Shown one piece after another: positions 17,707 to 26,073 of a stretch of DNA of 64,000 bases; positions within the stretch are counted from its first letter, which is position 1; the number at the start of each line of letters is the position of its first letter. The position numbers and the translations under genes are program-made. The notes under the pieces were generated by a model, which worked only from the letters and a program-made list of their open reading frames with translations, searched no databases and was not told where the DNA came from. The stretch spans positions 3,159,501 to 3,223,500 of the forward strand of contig NZ_BDEL01000001.1 in the NCBI RefSeq assembly GCF_001685485.1. The letters run 5' to 3'. This stretch comes from Formosa haliotis. Its GTDB lineage: Bacteria; Bacteroidota; Bacteroidia; Flavobacteriales; Flavobacteriaceae.

Positions 17707-19700
17707 ATGAAAAAATATATAGTTAGTGGTTTTGTATTATTTAGTTTAATTTATCTTTTTTATAATATTATTACGGGTTATCCCAAAGGAATTAAAAATA
17801 CATTAAACATAGCGGGTGTTAATGAAGAGGAATATATTGCCGTTTTAGATCACTTTAGTAAAAGGGATAAAGATTCTTTAAAGTTTAAAGCTGCCAAAAG
17901 TTTAATATCTAATATTCCATTTTACTCCTTTAAAAACACCTATCTTTTTTATAATAATTTAATAGATTCGCTAGAAAGAACAAGACAAAAACAGGTTAAA
18001 GAAAATTTAGAACCAAGAAAAATAAGAGACTATACCCGAGAAAATTTCTTCGAAAGCTCAAAATTAATTTCAGAAAAAAATAGAGAATTAAAAAAAAATA
18101 TTAAAGATATTGATGTTTTAAACTCTAATTTTTGATTGAAAATATAGATTTGGCATTTGAAGCACATAATAAACTGCCCAATTATTTACAATCAGATTTT
18201 AGTGATTTTTTAAATTATGTTGTTCCATATAGATGTAGTAATGAGCCGTTAGAGTTTACCAAAAGAAGAGAATTATATGAAAAATATTTATGGGTTTATG
18301 ATTCTTTAAAAAGTATGACTATTGAGAAAGTTATCGAAAAAATTTATAACGATTTAAATTTAGAAGGTGGGCAGAAGGTATTGACTAAATTTGAAGGAGC
18401 TTTATCTTTAACACAGGTAGAGAAACTTAAGTTTGGTAGATGTGATGATTTAGTAAATTATTTTGTTGCTTTATTAAGGTCGCTAGGTTTGGCAGCGGGT
18501 AAAGATTATACTAATCATTGGGGAAATTTTCATCATTCATCCGGACATTCTTGGGTTTTTTTAAAGACTAAGAATGAATTATTACCAATTCAGGTAAGCG
18601 TAGACGAATATTCTAATTCAGTATCCAAAGAAATTTTTAATGTTGGTAGTTTTCCAAAAATATATAGATTCAATTTCGTTAAGCTTAAGGAAGACAAAAT
18701 TGAATTATTACCTCTTCAAGATGTTACTAGTGAATATAGATTAACCTCTGATATAGAAGTTCAAGATATTTTGAAACAAGGAAAGAATGAAAATTATAAA
18801 TTATGTGTTTATGATAATAAAAATGAATGGGCTGTAGTTGATGAAAATTATGAATATGATAACGGAATGATTAGATTTAAGAATCTAGGTAGAGGAGTTT
18901 TATATGCAATATGCATAGAATTAAATAACTCATTAAAACCTATTAACTTCCCTTTTTATTTAGACTTCAAAGGAAGAGTAATAGAAATGAGTAATATTGA
19001 AATTATTGACAAGGATGCAATCATTACAAGGAAGTATCCACCATTTTTTCCCCATATTAATAAAAAGAAGTCAAGAATTAGTAGTCTAAATCATTGTATT
19101 ATACAGGGGGCAAATACACTAGGAAAGAATTCATTTGACACAATATTTAAAATTGAAAAGTTTAATTCCACTCAGAAAATTATATTTAAGTTTAATACAA
19201 CTAAAAGTTATAACTATTATAGATTACATGGTGTGGATTCGATAAAGATTCATTTAGCTGAATTTAAATTATGTGATGAAAGAGGTGAAAGCGTTACTGG
19301 AATTGAAATAGAAAAAAATAGCTTGGGTTCAAAAGGGAGGTTAAAAAGATTAATGGATGACGATCCTTTGACATACATTGATTTTAGAAATTTGGATTTA
19401 ATTTTTAAAATTCCAACAGATAAGCGAGTGAGAGGTTTTAAAATTCAGGCAAGAAATGATGATAATCATATTAATGTTGGAGAATTATATGAATTAATGA
19501 ATTATGATCAGGAATGGAAAACAATATTTGTAAAAAAAGCAAAAGATACGTTTCTAACTTATACTGGTTTCAAAAAGAATGGGTTATATCTTCTTAGAAA
19601 TAGAACAAAAGGATACGAAGAAAATGTTTTTACTTTTAATAATGATGGTACGCAATTCTGGTTTGGAGTCTCAGATATTGGCGAATTGAACTTGCAATAA
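17707..19700 (+). CDS. Transglutaminase-like protein with discoidin-like C-terminus (split by frameshift at ~18130)
   Basis: Two overlapping frames, 17707-18135 and 18132-19700, make one protein aligned end to end with the intact gene at 23036. The frame changes in a T5 run, where one extra T restores it. The N-terminus has a membrane anchor (IVSGFVLFSLIYLFYNIITG). The second part has a transglutaminase core: GRCDDLVNYFVALLRSLGL (Cys104 of the second frame), SGHSWVFL (His139), and an aspartate in SVDEY. C-terminal residues ~395-480 look like an F5/8-type sugar-binding domain (RLMDDDPLTYIDF...RGFKIQARND). A cysteine-nucleophile role in crosslinking or cleaving peptide is inferred. It could be a sequencing error, a real pseudogene or a -1 slip. 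Confidence 0.6.
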
Positions 19701-19764
19701 AAAACTGGACAATTAGTTGAATGAATATTCAAATAGTTCTAGGGTGTAAATATATTATTTAAAT

Positions 19765-19790
19765 GACACTATCCATTGAAATGTGGAAAG
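19765..19790. mobile_element. Possible solo IS256-type end
   Basis: GACACTATCC followed by ATTGAAATGTGGAAAG resembles the adjacent IS256 left end (GACACTATCC then CGAAAAGTGTGTAAG). It may be the leftover terminus of an earlier, related element. Short and uncertain. Confidence 0.3.
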
Positions 19791-19815
19791 TTTGGGATAA
19801 GATCTTAATTTAAAA

Positions 19816-21151
19816 GACACTATCCCGAAAAGTGTGTAAGTTAAAAATCGAGGGTTTGGCTTTTTTAAAGTTGAACCCTTTTTTCAAATATAGTCAAAAA
19901 CTGGTTTAAAATAATGCCCCAGTTTCTAATGGGCATTGACCATTTTTTAGTTGCCTCTCTAAGGGCTAAAAAAGTGGACTTCATAACAGCTTCATCTGTA
20001 GGGAATGAGAGTTTGTTTTTAGTGTACTTTCTGATTTTTCCATTAAGGTTTTCAATAAGGTTGGTAGTGTAAATGATTTTTCTGATTTCGATAGGGAATT
20101 CATAGAAAGCGGTAAGTTCTTCCCAATTGTCCCTCCAGCTTTTAATAGCGTAAGAGTACTTATTTTCCCATTTTTGTGCAAAGTCATCCAGAGCTGCTTT
20201 TGCTGCACTTTTGGTAGGTGCGTCATAGATACTTTTCATGTCCTTTGTAAATTCCTTTTTGTCTTTCCAAACCACATAACGACAAGCATTTCTAATTTGA
20301 TGCACCACGCAGATTTGGGTTTTAGATTCAGGAAAAACGTTTTTAATGGTATCGGTAAAGCCGTTAAGATTGTCTGTGGCCGTGATAAGCAGATCCTGAA
20401 CGCCTCTGGCTTTCATATCGGTTAGTACGCTCATCCAAAATGCAGCCGATTCATTCTTACCCAACCAAAGCCCTAAGACTTCCTTTTTACCATCTCTACG
20501 TAATCCTACAGCAATGTACATGGTTTTGTTAATGACTTTTGAGTTTTCCCGAACTTTGAATACAATTCCGTCCATCCAAGTAATTAAATATACAGGTTCC
20601 AATGGTCTATTTTGCCAGGCTACAATGTCATTGGTTACCTTATCTGTGATGCGGGATATGGTGGATGTAGATACATCAAAATCGTAGACTTCACGGATTT
20701 GTTCTTCGATATCAGAATTACTCATCCCCTTAGCATAAAGGCTGATAATGACATTTTCTATGCCATCTACCATGTTAGTGCGTTTTGGAACCAACATAGG
20801 ATTAAAAGAAGCTTCTCGGTCTCTAGGAACTTTAATATTAGTCTCTCCTAGAGCTGTTTTTATCTTTTTTGAAGCGTAACCGTTACGGGTATTGCTGTTA
20901 TCAGATTGTTGGTGTCTATCATAATCTAGATGCGCATCAAGTTCGCCTTCGAGCATCTTTTCAATACCTCGCTTTTGGATGGATTTTAGAAAGGCGGTTA
21001 GTTCGTCTCCTGTTTTAAACTGTTTTAAAAAATCGTCGTTTAGAAAATCTTCTTTCTTCATAAGTGTATAAATTTTAAAATTAAACAAAAAAATATCGAG
21101 GGTTGCAACCCTCGATATTTTTATACTTTACACACTTAGTGAGATACTACC
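19816..21151 (-). mobile_element. IS256-family insertion sequence, apparently intact
   Basis: The 1336-bp element is flanked by an exact 8-bp duplication ATTTAAAA (19808-19815 and 21152-21159). The imperfect ~24-bp inverted ends share AAGTGTGTAA inward and G at the tip. The single transposase gene is full length. Inside the right end a perfect 30-bp palindrome (21091-21120, half AAATATCGAGGGTTG) precedes the transposase gene and may block read-in transcription. It inserted between the first transglutaminase-like gene and an IS3 remnant. Confidence 0.88.
19865..21088 (-). CDS. IS256-family (mutator) transposase
   Basis: 407 residues, normal for the family. Visible signatures are the N-terminal [20 protein letters not shown] segment ([18 protein letters not shown]), [25 protein letters not shown], the DDE-region pieces [22 protein letters not shown] and [20 protein letters not shown], and the C-terminal [15 protein letters not shown] with the catalytic glutamate. 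The frame is intact, so the element is probably mobile. The start may be the internal ATG giving [16 protein letters not shown] (21061). It is read against the island genes. Confidence 0.9.
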   Translation of the reverse strand: MFNFKIYTLMKKEDFLNDDFLKQFKTGDELTAFLKSIQKRGIEKMLEGELDAHLDYDRHQQSDNSNTRNGYASKKIKTALGETNIKVPRDREASFNPMLVPKRTNMVDGIENVIISLYAKGMSNSDIEEQIREVYDFDVSTSTISRITDKVTNDIVAWQNRPLEPVYLITWMDGIVFKVRENSKVINKTMYIAVGLRRDGKKEVLGLWLGKNESAAFWMSVLTDMKARGVQDLLITATDNLNGFTDTIKNVFPESKTQICVVHQIRNACRYVVWKDKKEFTKDMKSIYDAPTKSAAKAALDDFAQKWENKYSYAIKSWRDNWEELTAFYEFPIEIRKIIYTTNLIENLNGKIRKYTKNKLSFPTDEAVMKSTFLALREATKKWSMPIRNWGIILNQFLTIFEKRVQL

Positions 21152-21169
21152 ATTTAAAACGGAGCATAT

Positions 21170-21500
21170 AAACCCATTCTACTTTTAAGGGTTAAAAAAC
21201 AGGTTCAGCTACGGCATTGTCCTGCGTTCATGGATTGCCTTACCAAGCCATTGTAACTTTTAATTATTGAAGCGAACCTTGGCTGGCATATTGTATGCCT
21301 CTGTCAGAATGGAATATTAAGGGCTGTTTCAGGGTTGTGTTTTTAATGGCCATATTCCATGCTCTTATAATGGTTACTTCGGTAGTCAGGTCATGGTTTA
21401 ATGACTAACCGACAACCTTTCTGTTAAATAGGTTGATGATTACCATAAGGTAAAGTCAACCTTGTTTGGTTTTAATATTGGCAATTTTACTTACCCTGTA
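21170..21500 (-). pseudogene. IS3-family OrfB transposase remnant
   Basis: Translating the minus strand gives ...LYLMVIINLFNRKVVG, stop, SLNHDLTTEVTIIRAWNMAIKN..., then PLIFHSDRGIQYASQG and DNAVAEPVF, the familiar IS3 integrase core with its HSDRG and E motifs. Several in-frame stops (including TGA after KTKQG and TAG after KVVG) show it is dead. It lies just outside the IS256 right end. Confidence 0.8.
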
Positions 21501-21748
21501 ATAGATTGTTAAGTATAGTACGAATAGGTTTAATTTTTAGTAGACGTATTTCGGTAAATTACCATTTTTTCAATCTGTTTCAGACTAATCTTACTTCTTT
21601 TCATAATACTGTTCCAATTTAAAATTATTATTTTAACTTTAAATCGTTCGGTTTTAAGAGTAGTTTACAGCTCATGGAATGAATTTAATCTACTGTTTCT
21701 TTCTTATTAGGGACTAAAGTTGATGAATTTTATAAATAAATATAAAAG

Positions 21749-21763
21749 TGTCAAAATTTGTCC
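21749..21763 (+). promoter_or_regulatory. Island repeat motif, copy 3 (upstream of signal peptidase)
   Basis: The sequence is TGTCA-AAATT-TGTCC then TTATAG. It is the same 15 bases as copy 1 and lies 97 bases upstream of the signal peptidase gene, tying that gene to the same regulatory set as the peptide. Confidence 0.6.
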
Positions 21764-21812
21764 TTATAGAAATTTATTTTCGAAAAAAAAAGTGACAAAC
21801 AGAAAGCACAAA

Positions 21813-21840
21813 ACTTGTAAAGGAAGTACAAGTGTTTTTT
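21813..21840 (+). terminator. Intrinsic terminator-like hairpin in the signal peptidase leader
   Basis: ACTTGTA (21813-21819) pairs with TACAAGT (21827-21833), with a 7-base loop and then G and six T (21835-21840). It lies between repeat motif copy 3 and the signal peptidase start at 21861, so it could act as an attenuator rather than as the end of an upstream gene. Confidence 0.55.
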
Positions 21841-21860
21841 ATGTCAAAGAATAAATTTAT

Positions 21861-23015
21861 ATGTTTAAACTTGTTATCGTGTATAGAGTGTTCAGCCTAG
21901 TTTATAATTTTTTAGGTTTGTGGTGGTTATTGATTGGTTTTATCTTAACATTTGCTTTTTTTTATACTCTTTTTAGTGTTTTAAATAATAAAAAAAAGGT
22001 GTATGTCAAGATTATTAAGCCGTTTTTAATAGTTTATTTCACCTTTTTTGTAGCTATAAGTTTTAAATTATTTTTTTTTGATATTTATAAAATACCTAGT
22101 TCTTCAATGGAAAACACATTATTAAATGAAGATGTTATTTTAGTAAATAAGTTGAGTTATGGTCCCAGGTTGCCTCGCTCACCGTTTGATATACCTTGGA
22201 TTAACATTGCATTTTATTTTAATGACTTGGCAAGAAAGCGGATGTATGAAGATTGGTGGACTTATATACGTTTATCAGGTTTAACAAAAATAAAAAGAGG
22301 AGATGTTTTTGTGTTCAATTCCCCTTGGAAAAAGAATTTTATTATTGTTAAGAGGTGCATTGCACTACCTGGAGAAGAACTACATATAAAAAATGGTCAG
22401 ATATATACAAATAATAATTTATTTGTTGAGCCAAATACAATTAAAAACAATTATAGATTTATACTCAAAGATAAAACAAAATTTGATAAAGTAATAGATT
22501 CATTTTCAGAAAACATTTATTTAAAAGAAATTGATAGTTTATATAAGGCGTCGTCTTTAACAAAAGATAAAATTACTTACTTTAAGAAAAATAAGTTAAT
22601 AGATTCTGTGAAAATTGAAGTTGATAGTTTTATCCCAGATTATACGTTTATCAAATTATCAAGTATAAAATGGACATATGATAATATGGGGCCATTAATT
22701 GTACCTAGGAAAGGTATGGAAATTGTATTAAAACCTAGTACTTATGCATTATATGAAAGGGCTATTAGGAAATCGGAGGGATGTAAGATTAAGAGCCTCA
22801 ATGGAGAGTATTATATGGATGGTGAAAAAATTGAAACTTATATTTTTAAAAATAATTATTATTTCATGATGGGAGACAATCGAAAGGAATCACATGACTC
22901 AAGAAGGTGGGGATTTGTGCCAGAAAAAAATATTATTGGTAAAGTACAATGTGTGTTTTATTCTAATTCAGAGAATGAGTTTAATTGGGATAGATTAATG
23001 AAGTTGGTAATTTAA
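21861..23015 (+). CDS. Signal peptidase I, divergent island-encoded copy
   Basis: 384 residues of the S26 family. Membrane segments lie at residues ~18-40 and 52-72. The catalytic box IPSSSMENTL places the nucleophile at Ser82, and the general base Lys164 lies in IVKRCIALPGE. The last box FMMGDNRKESHDSRRWGFVP is intact. Spacing between the boxes is enlarged, as in Bacteroidetes enzymes. It cleaves after A-x-A type sites on the periplasmic side. Located between two transglutaminase-like genes and preceded by the island motif, it is probably dedicated to island exports such as the ANA|E peptides; that assignment is inference. A housekeeping lepB is not in view. Confidence 0.82.
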   Translation: MFKLVIVYRVFSLVYNFLGLWWLLIGFILTFAFFYTLFSVLNNKKKVYVKIIKPFLIVYFTFFVAISFKLFFFDIYKIPSSSMENTLLNEDVILVNKLSYGPRLPRSPFDIPWINIAFYFNDLARKRMYEDWWTYIRLSGLTKIKRGDVFVFNSPWKKNFIIVKRCIALPGEELHIKNGQIYTNNNLFVEPNTIKNNYRFILKDKTKFDKVIDSFSENIYLKEIDSLYKASSLTKDKITYFKKNKLIDSVKIEVDSFIPDYTFIKLSSIKWTYDNMGPLIVPRKGMEIVLKPSTYALYERAIRKSEGCKIKSLNGEYYMDGEKIETYIFKNNYYFMMGDNRKESHDSRRWGFVPEKNIIGKVQCVFYSNSENEFNWDRLMKLVI

Positions 23016-23035
23016 AACAGAAGTTTGAATAAAAA

Positions 23036-24928
23036 ATGGCAATTAAATTAAAATTAATCTTGATTATTATAGTATTGTTTAATGCATTTTCTTGTCAAAA
23101 AAATAAACAGGAGAGTTTAAGGTATGATGTGTTAAATAAATTTAAAAATGATGATAAAAAATATAATTCAGCTAAATTTATATTAGATAATTTTAATAAT
23201 AAAGTCCATTATGAAGGAATTTTATACAACACCTATTTGGAATTAATAAATAAATATTCAAATGATTCTCTTGTTGTATTAAATGATTCCTTAAATAAAA
23301 TTTATAATTCTTTTAAACACTTTATGTTAGATTATGATTTTAATCGAGTTACCGACGATTATCTTGAGTATGATATTAATATGGCGTATAATGCTATTAA
23401 TAAAGTTAGCTGGAAAAATTCTATTAATAAAATGGATTTAAACTCGAGCATAGTTTCTTATAAGGTCAATAATTCGAAATTAGAATATTGGAGGGATAGT
23501 GTGTATAGTGATTTTGGGGACTTACCTTTTAAGTTTGATTCATTGATAGAAGCAACTGAATATTTAGTAAACGAAGCTACCGACCAAAAAAAAGATTTTA
23601 AGATAAAAGAAACTTTTTTTCCTGATTTACCATATTCTTCATTAAAACGTCTTAATTATGGAACCTGTAAGGAGCTAAGTGATTACATGTCATTTATATT
23701 GAGAGCTTATGCTATTCCTGTAAATAAAGATTTTACTCCTAACTATACCAATATTCATGCAGGTCATTTTTGGAATAGTATAAGAGGTGAAAATGGAAAA
23801 GTTATTCCTTTTACCGTGCCTTTGGAAGTTGATACCCTAGGTCGTTTTAAGTCAGAAAGTTATAGGTTGGGTAAGGTTTATAGAAGAACTTTTGTTGAAA
23901 ATTTAAATAGTCATGCTTCTATTTTTGGAAAGAATAATTTTTTTGAAGGATTTTTGAATGATGAATTTATTAAGGATGTTACAGATGAGTATATAAAAAC
24001 TTATAGTATAAGTGTACCGGTGCTTTCGAGAAATTTAGATTTTGATGTAGCTTACCTTTATGTTTTTAATAACAAGTTTTGGACTCCTTTAGCTTGGGGA
24101 ACAATAAGTAGAAATAGTAATAAAGAGGAGGTGATGTTTGAAAAAGTGGGTGTGGGAAGTGTTTATTTACCTACATTAAAAATAGAGAATGGAGATTATT
24201 ATTTTAATTATCCATTTATATTACGTGAAAATGGTAATATTGATATAAAAAAACCAAATAAAGATAGTTTGATTTCGTTAAATGTCTTTAGAAAATATCC
24301 ATTAACAGACCGGATAAAGTTTTTTATAAATAGGATGAATGGAGGAATATTTCAATTATCAAATAATTCTGATTTTTCTAACTCTGTAGACGTTTATACT
24401 ATAAAAAATTTGGATGATGAGTACTTTAAGGAAGTTAAATTTGATTTAGATAAAAAGTATCAATATATCAGATATGTTGGACCTGCTGATTCGTTCTGTA
24501 ATTTATCAGAGTTAGAATTTTATTTTAATGACCAAAAGTTAGAAGGAAATATTATTGGTTCAGAAGGAACCCATCCTAAATTTAAATCAAACACTAAGGA
24601 CAAAGCATTTGATGATGATGTGTTAACTTTTTATTATGCACCTGAACCAAATCATTCTTGGATAGGAATGGATTTTACAAAACCAATATCTATAAACAAA
24701 ATTAAGTTCTGCCCAAGAATTTCTAATAATGTTATTATCCCAGGCAATGTATATGAACTTTTTTATTGGGATAATAGATGGGTTTCATTAGGTGTGAAAA
24801 AAGCAAAAGAAAAGGTTCTTAAATTTAATAATGTTCCATCAGGTGCTCTGTATTTTATCAAAAATCATTCAGAAGGAAAGCAAGAACGTATATTCACATA
24901 TGAAAACGATAAACAAGTTTGGTGGTAA
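23036..24928 (+). CDS. Transglutaminase-like lipoprotein with discoidin-like C-terminus
   Basis: 630 residues. A lipoprotein signal gives FNAFSC with lipid Cys20. Residues ~30-185 are a helical N-domain. The transglutaminase-like core has NYGTCKELSDYMSFILRAYAIP (Cys211) and NIHAGHFWNSI (His244), with a likely Asp in the following VPLEVDTLGR strand. Residues ~480-600 resemble an F5/8 discoidin fold (YIRYVGPADSFCNLSELEFYFN, DKAFDDDVLTFYYAP, WIGMDFTKPISINKIKF). It follows the signal peptidase gene by 20 bases, so it is likely co-transcribed. It is the intact paralogue of the split gene at 17707. The catalytic activity (protease, crosslinker or acyltransferase) cannot be told from sequence. Confidence 0.68.
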   Translation: MAIKLKLILIIIVLFNAFSCQKNKQESLRYDVLNKFKNDDKKYNSAKFILDNFNNKVHYEGILYNTYLELINKYSNDSLVVLNDSLNKIYNSFKHFMLDYDFNRVTDDYLEYDINMAYNAINKVSWKNSINKMDLNSSIVSYKVNNSKLEYWRDSVYSDFGDLPFKFDSLIEATEYLVNEATDQKKDFKIKETFFPDLPYSSLKRLNYGTCKELSDYMSFILRAYAIPVNKDFTPNYTNIHAGHFWNSIRGENGKVIPFTVPLEVDTLGRFKSESYRLGKVYRRTFVENLNSHASIFGKNNFFEGFLNDEFIKDVTDEYIKTYSISVPVLSRNLDFDVAYLYVFNNKFWTPLAWGTISRNSNKEEVMFEKVGVGSVYLPTLKIENGDYYFNYPFILRENGNIDIKKPNKDSLISLNVFRKYPLTDRIKFFINRMNGGIFQLSNNSDFSNSVDVYTIKNLDDEYFKEVKFDLDKKYQYIRYVGPADSFCNLSELEFYFNDQKLEGNIIGSEGTHPKFKSNTKDKAFDDDVLTFYYAPEPNHSWIGMDFTKPISINKIKFCPRISNNVIIPGNVYELFYWDNRWVSLGVKKAKEKVLKFNNVPSGALYFIKNHSEGKQERIFTYENDKQVWW

Positions 24929-25028
24929 AAACTGGATGGGGCGGACAAAGTGAGCCACCCTCGGCGTGTCAAACTGAGCATAGTAAACTAAGTGCTCAAA
25001 ATCGATTCATTTGTGTTTAAATTTAGTG

Positions 25029-25415
25029 TTATTTTTTTAATTTTTTACGCATAGATTTTCCTTTAATATCAATGCGATGAGCTGTGTGTACAAGTTTGTC
25101 TAAAATGGCATCTGCAATGGTGTGTTCTCCAATCAGTTCATGCCAGGCTTCCACAGGTAATTGTGAGGTAATAATGGTAATGTGTTTACCATGGCGATCT
25201 TCAATAATTTCCATTAATGCATGACGGTTCATATTATCCAGAGCTCTCAGACCAAAATCGTCTAAAATTAAAAGATCTTGTTTTTCTAGTTTACTAATCT
25301 GTTTTAAATAGGAACCATCTGCCTTAGCGGTTTTTAATAAGGTAAACAGTTTATTGGTATTATAATATACAACCTTGTAGCCTAGAGAACACGCTTGATG
25401 ACCTATAGCAGAGTA
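25029..25415 (-). pseudogene. istB: istB C-terminal fragment (IS21 ATPase)
   Basis: About 129 codons read SAIGHQACSLGYKVVYYNT, KLEKQDLLILDDFGLRALD (Walker B) and ITSQLPVEAWHELIGEHTIADAILDKLVHTAHRIDIKG, the standard IstB C-terminus. The Walker A end is lost at the deletion junction near 25415. Confidence 0.85.
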
Positions 25416-25871
25416 AAATCTATAAATAATTTATCGCCGGCTTTATGTGTAAAATGCATTACAGGGGACACTTCCTTGCTCCATTCTCGACACCAGTATC
25501 TGAACTGGGATAGTTTATAGCCATTAGGATGCTTGGCATAATATTCCTGTCATAAAAGTACTTTCCTTATCAAAATAAGGAAAGTACTTTTCTAATATAA
25601 CAAGCTGTTCGGGTTTGGTTTTTTGGTCCGATTTAAAAAGTCTGTCTAACTCTTCTAAGGTCATGGATGACACTTCATAGCCTGTTAACTCATATCGTTT
25701 GAAGAAATCGATGTACTTATCGATGGTATCACGTGAAATGTCAAGTTGAAGGCTTATTTTTCGCTTACTGACACCCTCACTGTAAAGTTTAAATATCTGT
25801 TTTATTTTACGCATATCTATTTGTTTATTGGCCATGATCTTTTTAGGCAAAAGATTGAAAATGCCGTACAA
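25416..25871 (-). pseudogene. istA: istA N-terminal fragment (IS21 transposase)
   Basis: The N-terminal HTH part (MRKIKQIFKLYSEGVSKRKISLQLDISRDTIDKYI) is intact. The frame is then lost near 25550 and resumes as YYAKHPNGYKLSQFRYWCREWSKEVSPVMHFTHKAGDKLFID up to the junction with istB. A perfect inverted repeat (25554-25570 with 25575-25591) sits at the breakpoint. Confidence 0.82.
25554..25591. repeat. Perfect 17-bp inverted repeat at a deletion breakpoint
   Basis: The arm AAAAGTACTTTCCTTAT and its exact complement flank a 4-base CAAA loop. The right arm is the normal istA coding sequence (EKYFPYFDKE). The left arm is an inverted copy, suggesting a fold-back replication event when the IS decayed. 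Confidence 0.7.
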
Positions 25872-26073
25872 ATAGAATCGATTTTTTAGTGGCTCAGTTT
25901 AATCCGCTGTAGGTGGCTCACTATGGCCGTTTTTTGCAATCGCTTCAAGCGGAGTAAATTTAAACGCCTCAATATGTAAGAAAATTCTGCAAAATATATA
26001 TGGTTTTTCCTCAAGAGATTTGATTGTTAAATTTGTAGTTTTACAACAATTAATTTATGAATTATTTATTTAT

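Larger units (their letters stand above)
24933..25931 (-). mobile_element. Internally deleted IS21-family remnant
   Basis: The related ends read GCGGACAAAGTGAGCCACC (left) and, inverted, CATAGTGAGCCACC (right, near 25911-25925). Inside are the start of istA and the end of istB joined by a deletion that removed most of istA and the Walker A end of istB. The left edge begins TGGATGGGGCGGA, a 13-mer also found at 45543. Not mobile by itself. Confidence 0.75.

Noticed and set aside
17707..18135. Independent small membrane protein gene
   Set aside because: It aligns with the N-terminal domain of the intact paralogue at 23036 and overlaps the next frame at a T5 run, so it is treated as part of one split gene.
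21841..21900. 19-codon frame with three cysteines starting just after the attenuator hairpin
   Set aside because: It overlaps the signal peptidase start in another frame and shows no leader or conservation signal.
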